Source: Novosphingobium album (ex Liu et al. 2023) (GTDB lineage Bacteria > Pseudomonadota > Alphaproteobacteria > Sphingomonadales > Sphingomonadaceae). Taken from it: a stretch of DNA of 64,000 nt. Shown here piece by piece: positions 56,496-64,000 of this stretch; the first letter of the stretch is position 1; every line of letters starts with the position of its first letter. The stretch is taken from contig NZ_JARESE010000019.1 of the NCBI RefSeq assembly GCF_029076845.1, positions 62,001-126,000 of the forward strand. The letters run 5' to 3'. The notes under the pieces were generated by a model. That model made no database searches. It was given only the letters and a program-made list of their open reading frames with translations, and was not told the origin of the DNA. The position numbers and the translations under genes are program-made.

Positions 56496-56978
56496 ATGGC
56501 ACGTCCCCAGCACAAATCGTTCGACAAGCAGAAAAGCGTCGCGGAAAACCGCAGGGCGCGTTTTGACTATCACATAGAGGATACTTTCGAGGCCGGCATC
56601 GCGCTGACCGGCACCGAGGTGAAATCGCTGCGCTTCGGGGAAGGCTCGATCGCCGAGGCCTATGCCGAGGTGCGCGGCGGCGAATGCTGGCTGGTCAATT
56701 CCAACGTGCCCGAATTCAGCCACGGCAACCGTTTCAACCATGAACCCAAGCGCCCGCGCAAGCTGCTGCTGCACGAGCGCGAGATCTCCCGCCTGCAAGG
56801 CGCGGTGGAACGCAAGGGCATGACGCTGGTTCCGCTCTCGATCTATTTCAACAGTCGCGGCCGCGCCAAAGTGGAGCTGGCCCTTGCACGCGGCAAGAAT
56901 GCGGCGGACAAGCGCGCGACGATCAAGGAACGTGACTGGAAGCGCGAGCAGGCAAGGGTAATGCGGGACCACGGATGA
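56496..56978 (+). CDS. smpB: SsrA-binding protein
   Basis: This 160-residue protein binds tmRNA in trans-translation. The core [20 protein letters not shown], then [21 protein letters not shown], with a basic C-terminal [21 protein letters not shown], is standard. ATG 56496 (MARPQHKS) is the canonical start; the open frame extends into the repeat upstream. It overlaps the DUF2062 gene by 4 bp. Confidence 0.96.
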   Translation: MARPQHKSFDKQKSVAENRRARFDYHIEDTFEAGIALTGTEVKSLRFGEGSIAEAYAEVRGGECWLVNSNVPEFSHGNRFNHEPKRPRKLLLHEREISRLQGAVERKGMTLVPLSIYFNSRGRAKVELALARGKNAADKRATIKERDWKREQARVMRDHG

Positions 56979-57544
56979 GTACGATGTTTGCCCGTTTCTC
57001 GCGCTGGTTCCATCGCCAGATGCCCACGCACGCGCAGCTTGAGGCCAACCGGCTGACCGCGCCGTTCACTCGCCGGCCGGAACTGTTCCGCTTCACCCGC
57101 CGCTCGGTGCCGCGCGGAGTCGCGGTGGGGCTGCTGGTGGGCATCTTCGCGCTGATCCCCGGCGTGCAGATCGTCGGCGCTGCGCTGCTGTGCGTGCCCT
57201 GGCGCGGCAATATCCCGATCGCGGCGGCGATGACCTTCCTGTCGAACCCGGCGACCACCCCGTTCATCCTGGCCGCGGCGATCTGGGTGGGCAACCGGCT
57301 GGGCTTCCACGCCGATCTCTCCACGTTCTATGCCTTGTACGAAAGCGGCGCGGGACCGCGCGCCTGGGGCTACTGGCTGCTGTCCGACGCGGCGCCGGCG
57401 CTGGTCATCGGCCTGCTGGTGATCTCCACCGTCGCGGCCGCGATCGGCTATGTGCTGGCCTTGTGGTTCTGGCGCACCTGGATCGGGCGCAAGCACCGCG
57501 CCCGCCTGGCCCGGTCGAGCCGGCCGCCGGACTTCGTGCCTTGA
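56975..57544 (+). CDS. DUF2062 membrane protein
   Basis: This 189-residue inner-membrane protein has about three hydrophobic segments. The DUF2062 signature is [20 protein letters not shown] and the [14 protein letters not shown] block. It overlaps smpB (ATGA) and cckA (TTGA). The same smpB-DUF2062-cckA order is a recurrent sphingomonad arrangement. Function is unknown. Confidence 0.88.
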   Translation: MSTMFARFSRWFHRQMPTHAQLEANRLTAPFTRRPELFRFTRRSVPRGVAVGLLVGIFALIPGVQIVGAALLCVPWRGNIPIAAAMTFLSNPATTPFILAAAIWVGNRLGFHADLSTFYALYESGAGPRAWGYWLLSDAAPALVIGLLVISTVAAAIGYVLALWFWRTWIGRKHRARLARSSRPPDFVP

Positions 57545-59973
57545 CCGCCGAGGCGGCCACGCGGCGGGGCTGGACCGACTGGCTCGGCGTCGGCGTCGCG
57601 CTGGCCGGCAGTGCCTTGCTGCTCTGGTTCCTGACCAGGGACCCGGTCGTGGCCGGGGTCTTCGCGCTGGGGCTGGGCGTGCTCGCGCTGCTGGCCGCCA
57701 CGCTGACCTTGCGCAAGCCCGCGCCGGTCACGCAGGAATTCGCGCTGCCCGACTGGTCGGTCACGGTCACCGCGATCGAGCGGGCCGATGTCGCGGTCGC
57801 CATCGCCGATCGGGCCGGGCGGCTGGTCTGCGCCAACCGCTGTTTCATCGAATGGTTCGGATCGGGCGGCGCGCCGCCGCAGATCCCGGTGCGGGCCAGT
57901 TCGGTCCATCGCCTGACCGACGCGGCGCGCGGCGCCTGGCGCGATGGCCGCGCGAAAGTCGACCTGGTGGAAGAGCGCGAGGCTGGCGCGGGCGGCCGCC
58001 GCTGGCGCGCCGAGGTGGAGCGTGCCGGGCGTGGCGAGGATTTCCTGGTCTGGCGGATCAGCACGGTCAGCATGGCCGATCCGGTGGCGGAACTGGTCGC
58101 GCAGCTTGACGGCAAGCTGGGCAAGGCGCTGTCGCGCGCGGGCATCGCCGCCGCGCTGGTCGATCCCGACGGCGCGATCCGCGCGGCCAGCGCCGGCTTC
58201 GCGCTGCGCGCCACGGGCGATGCCATGGCCGACATGGCCGGCCAGCCCTTCGTCGCGCAGCTTCGCCAGGAAGAGGGCGATCGCATCACCTGGATGCGCG
58301 AAGGCGCGCGCGGATCGCCACTGACGCTGTATTACCTGCCGGTGTCCGACCCGGACCTGCCCAGCGATCCCGATCCCGAAACCACGCCTTCGCTGATGCT
58401 GCTGGCCGATTCGGGCATCGCCATCGGCGGCGGCGAGGGCGGCGGCGGGGCCGCGCCGCATCTGGAAGCGCTGCTGGGCCAGTTGCCGCTGGGCCTGGCC
58501 ATGGCCGATCGCGACGGCCGGCTGCTGTTCGCCAATGCCGCCTTCATGCGCGCCGCCTGCCGCGAGGGCGAGGCGCCGCCGACTTATCCCACCGACCTTG
58601 TCGTCAAGGAAGACAAGCGCGCCTTGTCCGAGGCGATCCGCCGGTTCGGCCAGGGCCCGGCGACCGCCGGCGACATCGCCATCCGCCTGGCCGGCCAGCC
58701 CGACGATCCGGTTTCGCTCAGTCTCGCCGGCGTGCGCGGGCTGGGCGAGGCGGCGGTCCTGCTGGGGCTGACCGATTCCTCGGAGGAGACCCGGCTCAAG
58801 CGCCAGGTCGCGCAGGCGACCAAGATGCAGGCGGTCGGCCAGCTGGCCGGCGGCGTCGCGCACGATTTCAACAATGTGCTGACCGCGATCCTGGGCACTT
58901 GCGATCTCATGCTGATGCGCCACACGCCCGGCGATTCGGACTATGACGATATCCAGCAGATTCGCGCCAATTCGAATCGCGCCGCCTCGCTGACGCGCCA
59001 GCTCCTGGCCTTCTCGCGCCAGCAGACGCTACGGCCCGAAGTGCTGCAATTGCCCGATATCGTCTCGGAAACCTCACAGATGCTCAAGCGGCTGATCGGC
59101 GAGAAGATCCAGCTCGTCGTCACGCATGATCGCGATCTGGGCCCGGTGCGCGCGGACCCTTCGCAGCTAGGCCAGGTCATCATGAACCTGGTGGTCAATG
59201 CGCGCGATGCGATCCAGTCGCGCGGCGACGGCAAGGGGCGGCTGTCGCTCGCCACCCGGCGCGTCACCGCCGCCGACGTGCGGGCGATGCGCAGCGAGAT
59301 CATCCCGGCGGGCGATTACACGGCGCTCGTGGTCGAGGACGATGGCGGCGGCATCCCGCCCGAGCATCTGGGCAAGATCTTCGAACCGTTCTTCACCACC
59401 AAGGAACAGGGCAAGGGCACCGGGCTCGGGCTTTCGACGGTCTACGGCATCGTCAAGCAATCGGGCGGCTTCATCTTCGCCGACAGCGAGCCGGGCAAGG
59501 GCACGCGCTTTACCGTCTACCTGCCGGTCCACCACGTTGCGCCGGGCGCGGCCGCGCCGGCCCCCAAGCCGGTGCAGGCGCCCAGCAAGTGGGCGGGTGG
59601 CGGGCGCATCCTGCTGGTCGAGGATGAAGACCCGGTGCGCATGGTGGCCGAACGCGCGCTCACCCGCCAGGGCTATCAGGTGACATCCGCGCGCGATGGC
59701 GAGGAAGGGCTCGATCAGGTCCGGCAAGGCGGCCGGTTCGATCTTGTCATCAGCGATGTCGTCATGCCGACGATGGACGGTCCCGCGATGGCGCGCGAGA
59801 TCCGCAAGATCGCCGCCGACCTGCCGGTGCTGTTCATGTCGGGCTATGCCGAGGAGCAGCTGCGCAAGGAAATCGGCATCGCCAACGCGTGGTTCATGCC
59901 CAAGCCGTTCTCGGTGCAGCAGCTCTCCGAAAAGGTGGGCGACGTGCTGGCGCGGACGGCGCGCGTCGAGTGA
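57541..59973 (+). CDS. cckA: CckA-type hybrid histidine kinase
   Basis: This 810-residue membrane kinase has two N-terminal helices (about residues 10-55), PAS-like regions, a HisKA domain (QLAGGVAHDFNNVLTAILG with the phospho-accepting His), an HATPase domain (VVNARDAI, DDGGGIPPEHLGKIFEPFF) and a C-terminal receiver (LLVEDEDPVRM, Asp in SDVVMPTMDG). This is the CckA layout, which feeds ChpT and CtrA in the alphaproteobacterial cell cycle. The proposed start is TTG 57541, overlapping the DUF2062 stop. Confidence 0.93.
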   Translation: MTAEAATRRGWTDWLGVGVALAGSALLLWFLTRDPVVAGVFALGLGVLALLAATLTLRKPAPVTQEFALPDWSVTVTAIERADVAVAIADRAGRLVCANRCFIEWFGSGGAPPQIPVRASSVHRLTDAARGAWRDGRAKVDLVEEREAGAGGRRWRAEVERAGRGEDFLVWRISTVSMADPVAELVAQLDGKLGKALSRAGIAAALVDPDGAIRAASAGFALRATGDAMADMAGQPFVAQLRQEEGDRITWMREGARGSPLTLYYLPVSDPDLPSDPDPETTPSLMLLADSGIAIGGGEGGGGAAPHLEALLGQLPLGLAMADRDGRLLFANAAFMRAACREGEAPPTYPTDLVVKEDKRALSEAIRRFGQGPATAGDIAIRLAGQPDDPVSLSLAGVRGLGEAAVLLGLTDSSEETRLKRQVAQATKMQAVGQLAGGVAHDFNNVLTAILGTCDLMLMRHTPGDSDYDDIQQIRANSNRAASLTRQLLAFSRQQTLRPEVLQLPDIVSETSQMLKRLIGEKIQLVVTHDRDLGPVRADPSQLGQVIMNLVVNARDAIQSRGDGKGRLSLATRRVTAADVRAMRSEIIPAGDYTALVVEDDGGGIPPEHLGKIFEPFFTTKEQGKGTGLGLSTVYGIVKQSGGFIFADSEPGKGTRFTVYLPVHHVAPGAAAPAPKPVQAPSKWAGGGRILLVEDEDPVRMVAERALTRQGYQVTSARDGEEGLDQVRQGGRFDLVISDVVMPTMDGPAMAREIRKIAADLPVLFMSGYAEEQLRKEIGIANAWFMPKPFSVQQLSEKVGDVLARTARVE

Positions 59974-60039
59974 GCATTGGCCAACCTTCCGCGTTCTGCC
60001 TATCCAGGGCACAGTAAGCAGGCATCGGGGTTCCTCGCG

Positions 60040-60695
60040 ATGACGATCCGCAATCCGCCCGAAATGGAACCGATCGATTTTTCCGATGCCAAGACCGCGT
60101 TCGTGATCGAACGCTGTCGCGGCAAGCGCGTGCTCGATCTCGGCTGCGTGATGCATGATATCGCGCATTATCAAAGCCGCCATTTTCTGCATCGGGCCAT
60201 CGCCGAGGTCGCGCAATCGGTGATCGGCCTCGATCTGCATCGGGAGGGCATCGAACACTTGCGATCCCTGGGATATGACGCACGGGGCGGCAATGCCGAG
60301 AACTTCGATTTCGATGAGCCGTTCGATGTCATTGTCGCCGGAGATATCGTCGAGCACCTGAGCAACCTCGACGGGTTGCTGTCCAGTTGCCTGCGCAACC
60401 TGACGCCCGACGGCCACATCATCGTCCAGAGCCCCAACCCCTGGTACTGGCGCAATTGCGTCAAGGCCGTGCTTTATCGCGAAGTGCCCAACAATGCCGA
60501 GCACACGTGCTGGTTCTGTCCAAGGAATGGCGGCAACTCGTGGAACGCTATGGACTGACGCTGGGCGCGATCGAGTTCGGCTCGCGCAATTTGAGCGATC
60601 GCCTTATGCCCTTGCCGCGTGGGCTCAGGCACTCCAGCTGGAGTGCGGAAACGGTGCGCTCGCCCCAGGCGGGCCAGGCGGGGCCGCGCGATTGA
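60040..60695 (+). pseudogene. SAM-dependent methyltransferase, frameshifted
   Basis: The first frame (60040-60558) encodes a class I methyltransferase: RVLDLGCVMHDIAHY, a VAGDIVEHLSNLDGLL acidic block and HIIVQSPNPWYW. After WFCP (about 60518) it runs into an unrelated SWNAMD tail and stops. The +1-shifted frame resumes plausible sequence, KEWRQLVERYGLTLGAIEF, and ends at 60695 exactly at a TTGA overlap with the next gene. One missing base near 60518-60520 explains both. A sequencing error, a real mutation, or recoding are the options. Confidence 0.7.
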
Positions 60696-61354
60696 AAAAG
60701 GCCGGGCTTGTCGCCGCTGGCGTCCTCGTGCTGCTGATAGCGGGCCTTCTCGCTTATGGCGCCAAGGGATACCGGGACGCGGTGAACGATGCGCCGGCGC
60801 TGGCCCGCCGCGCCGATCGGCTGATGGCCGCGGGGCGCGGGCCGGAAGCGCTGGGGCCGGGGCGCATCGACCAATTGCTGGCCGTCGAGGATCGCGGTTT
60901 CGTGCGCCACCATGGCGTCGATCTCGACAGTCGCGGCGCGGGCAAGACGACGCTGACCCAGTCGCTCGCCAAGCGCCTCGCGTTCGACCGTTTCGCGCCC
61001 GGCGTGAAGAAGATCCGCCAGACGGGTTACGCGATGGGGCTCGAAAGCCGGCTGACCAAGCGGCAGATCATCGCGCTGTGGCTCGATACCGCGCAGATGG
61101 GGCGAGGGCCGAACGGCTGGATGACCGGCTTCTTCACCGCCAGCCGGCAGGCCTTCGGCCAGCCGCCGGCCGCGCTGGACCAGCGCCGGTTCCTCTCGCT
61201 CGTCGCGGTCGGCATCGCGCCCCGGCGATTCGATCTGTTCCACCGCGATACCGCGCTGGAAAACCGGGTCGGCCGGATCGAACGGCTGGTCGCCGGGACC
61301 TGCCGACCCACGGGAAACGGCGACGTCTGGCTGGAAGGCTGCGCGGGTACCTGA
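60692..61354 (+). CDS. GT51 transglycosylase-domain protein
   Basis: This 220-residue protein has one N-terminal membrane helix (LVAAGVLVLLIAGLLAYG) and a GT51 lipid-II transglycosylase domain. The catalytic glutamate is in LLAVEDRGFVRHHGVD and the second motif reads KTTLTQSLAKRL rather than the usual GGSTITQQ-type. It is the size of MtgA but divergent. The TTG start at 60692 overlaps the upstream methyltransferase frame's stop. Confidence 0.72.
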   Translation: MKKAGLVAAGVLVLLIAGLLAYGAKGYRDAVNDAPALARRADRLMAAGRGPEALGPGRIDQLLAVEDRGFVRHHGVDLDSRGAGKTTLTQSLAKRLAFDRFAPGVKKIRQTGYAMGLESRLTKRQIIALWLDTAQMGRGPNGWMTGFFTASRQAFGQPPAALDQRRFLSLVAVGIAPRRFDLFHRDTALENRVGRIERLVAGTCRPTGNGDVWLEGCAGT

Positions 61355-61383
61355 TGGGCAAGGCGACATTTCCCGAATCCTTC

Positions 61384-61398
61384 GTTCCTCTCTTGTTC
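61384..61398 (+). promoter_or_regulatory. LexA (SOS) box upstream of recA
   Basis: GTTC-CTCTCTT-GTTC matches the alphaproteobacterial LexA consensus GTTCN7GTTC exactly. It overlaps a second dyad, TTGTTC-CAAAA-GAACAA (61394-61410). Both are 60-90 bp upstream of recA. Confidence 0.8.
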
Positions 61399-61470
61399 CA
61401 AAAGAACAAATGCGATACACGGGCTTTCGTTGACCTTTCCGGTCAGCCTAGTAGCTAGGAGGAACGTGTG

Positions 61471-62547
61471 ATGGCTGCACAGCTCAAGCTGATTCAGGAA
61501 GGCAAGGAAAAGGACTCGATGGACCGTCAGAAGGCGCTCGAAGCAGCGCTCGCGCAGATTGACCGCGCATTCGGCAAAGGCAGCGCGATGAAGCTGGGTT
61601 CGAAGGCGACGATGCAGGTGGAGGCGATCTCGACCGGCTCGCTCGGGCTTGACATCGCGCTGGGCGTCGGCGGGTTGCCGCGCGGCCGGGTGATCGAGAT
61701 CTATGGCCCGGAAAGCTCGGGCAAGACCACGCTGGCGCTGCACTGCATTGCCGAAGCGCAGAAAATGGGCGGCACTGCCGCGTTCATCGATGCCGAGCAC
61801 GCGCTCGATCCGGTCTATGCCAAGAAGCTGGGCGTCGATATCGACGAACTGATCGTGTCGCAGCCCGACACGGGCGAGCAGGCGCTGGAGATCGTCGATA
61901 CGCTGGTGCGTTCGAACGCGATCGACGTGCTGGTGGTCGATTCGGTCGCCGCGCTGGTTCCCCGCGCCGAGATCGAGGGTGAGATGGGCGACAGCCACGT
62001 CGGTCTCCAGGCCCGCCTGATGAGCCAGTCGCTGCGCAAGCTGACCGGGTCGATCAGCCGTTCGCGCTGCATGGTGATCTTCATCAACCAGCTGCGCATG
62101 AAGATCGGCGTGATGTACGGCAATCCCGAAACCACGACCGGCGGCAACGCGCTCAAGTTCTATGCCTCGGTCCGCCTCGACATCCGCCGCACCGGCGCGA
62201 TCAAGGACCGCGACGAGGTCGTGGGCAACGCCACCCGCGTGAAAGTGGTCAAGAACAAGGTCGCTCCGCCGTTCAAGCAGGTCGAATTCGATATCATGTA
62301 TGGCGAAGGCGTGTCGAAGATCGGCGAGATTCTCGATCTCGGCGTCAAGGCCGGCCTCGTCGAGAAGTCGGGCGCGTGGTTCAGCTACGATTCGATCCGC
62401 ATTGGCCAGGGGCGCGAGAACGCCAAGACTTACCTGAAGGCCAATCCCGAAGTCGCCGACCGTCTCGAAAAGGCGATTCGCGCGCGGACCGAGGGGCTGG
62501 CCGAGGAAATGATGGTCGGCGCCTCGGCCGAAGACGATGACGAATGA
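61471..62547 (+). CDS. recA: Recombinase A
   Basis: This 358-residue RecA promotes strand exchange and LexA cleavage. Walker [10 protein letters not shown] and the L2 region [18 protein letters not shown] are present, with an acidic C-terminal tail. ATG 61471 has AGGAGG (61457-61462) 8 nt upstream; a GTG one codon earlier is possible. The upstream LexA box predicts SOS induction. Confidence 0.98.
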   Translation: MAAQLKLIQEGKEKDSMDRQKALEAALAQIDRAFGKGSAMKLGSKATMQVEAISTGSLGLDIALGVGGLPRGRVIEIYGPESSGKTTLALHCIAEAQKMGGTAAFIDAEHALDPVYAKKLGVDIDELIVSQPDTGEQALEIVDTLVRSNAIDVLVVDSVAALVPRAEIEGEMGDSHVGLQARLMSQSLRKLTGSISRSRCMVIFINQLRMKIGVMYGNPETTTGGNALKFYASVRLDIRRTGAIKDRDEVVGNATRVKVVKNKVAPPFKQVEFDIMYGEGVSKIGEILDLGVKAGLVEKSGAWFSYDSIRIGQGRENAKTYLKANPEVADRLEKAIRARTEGLAEEMMVGASAEDDDE

Positions 62548-62638
62548 TCCCGGCGCGGGGCCGGCATGACCGGCTCCGCCTTGCCGCTGCGGGCGGCATG
62601 GACCGGAACCGCGCGGCGTCTCGGGCATTGCTTCTGTC

Positions 62639-64000
<1,362 letters not shown>

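Overview
The window is a high-GC chromosomal segment of an alphaproteobacterium, most likely a sphingomonad (Novosphingobium or a relative). The evidence is a TonB-dependent receptor beside aromatic catabolism genes, a trpF-trpB-trpA-folC block, the smpB-DUF2062-cckA module, a recA gene with an alphaproteobacterial direct-repeat LexA box, and alaS close downstream of recA. There are no rRNA or tRNA genes, no CRISPR array and no classical insertion sequence. The genus is inference.

Positions 1-28131 form a catabolic island. The first part (1-11488) runs mostly on the plus strand: the tail of an amidase, a TonB-dependent receptor, a tannase/feruloyl-esterase-type hydrolase, a protein resembling 4,5-dihydroxyphthalate decarboxylase, a MarR regulator on the minus strand, then a DUF2848 protein, an NMT1/THI5-like binding-fold protein, a cupin, a complete amidase and an FAD monooxygenase. 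Facing it is a tight minus-strand operon (16311 down to 11625): ThDP decarboxylase, aldehyde dehydrogenase, ferredoxin-type reductase and DoxX. Next are a carboxylate-amine ligase overlapping an M14 deacylase, and then an acyl-CoA module. That module has an aldehyde dehydrogenase, a second ThDP enzyme and a class III CoA-transferase on minus, with an acyl-CoA dehydrogenase, a CitE-like lyase, a second CoA-transferase-family protein and an enoyl-CoA hydratase on plus. The likely logic is import, ester/amide hydrolysis, ring or side-chain oxidation, decarboxylation to an aldehyde, oxidation to an acid, CoA activation and chain cleavage. The substrate cannot be named from sequence.

Positions 28145-38879 are mostly minus-strand housekeeping genes: LapA-pyrF, a SIMPL-domain protein, trpF, trpB, trpA and folC, then purB, a dihydrodipicolinate-reductase-like protein, an NRDE protein and radC. 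A 426-bp element with perfect 39-bp terminal inverted repeats and a DUF559 (PD-(D/E)XK nuclease-like) gene lies between trpB and trpA. accD, often found between trpA and folC in alphaproteobacteria, is absent there.

Positions 38934-64000 carry envelope and core genes: the ydbH-ynbE-ydbL envelope trio, rlmN, an outer-membrane barrel, a TauD-type dioxygenase, sthA, a TPR/SPINDLY glycosyltransferase, a Rieske oxygenase, greB, a lytic transglycosylase, dapA, an NTF2-like protein, smpB, DUF2062, cckA, a frameshifted methyltransferase, a GT51 transglycosylase, recA, a lipid kinase and the start of alaS.

The most unusual material is non-coding. It comprises the DUF559 element in the trp operon and a family of strongly structured palindromic repeats at 11511-11593, 56263-56432 and possibly 34817-34870, the first two sharing their termini. 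There is also a recurrent TATATCG-type motif in catabolic promoters. One CoA-transferase-family protein lacks the expected catalytic glutamate, and one ThDP enzyme has an atypical cofactor motif.
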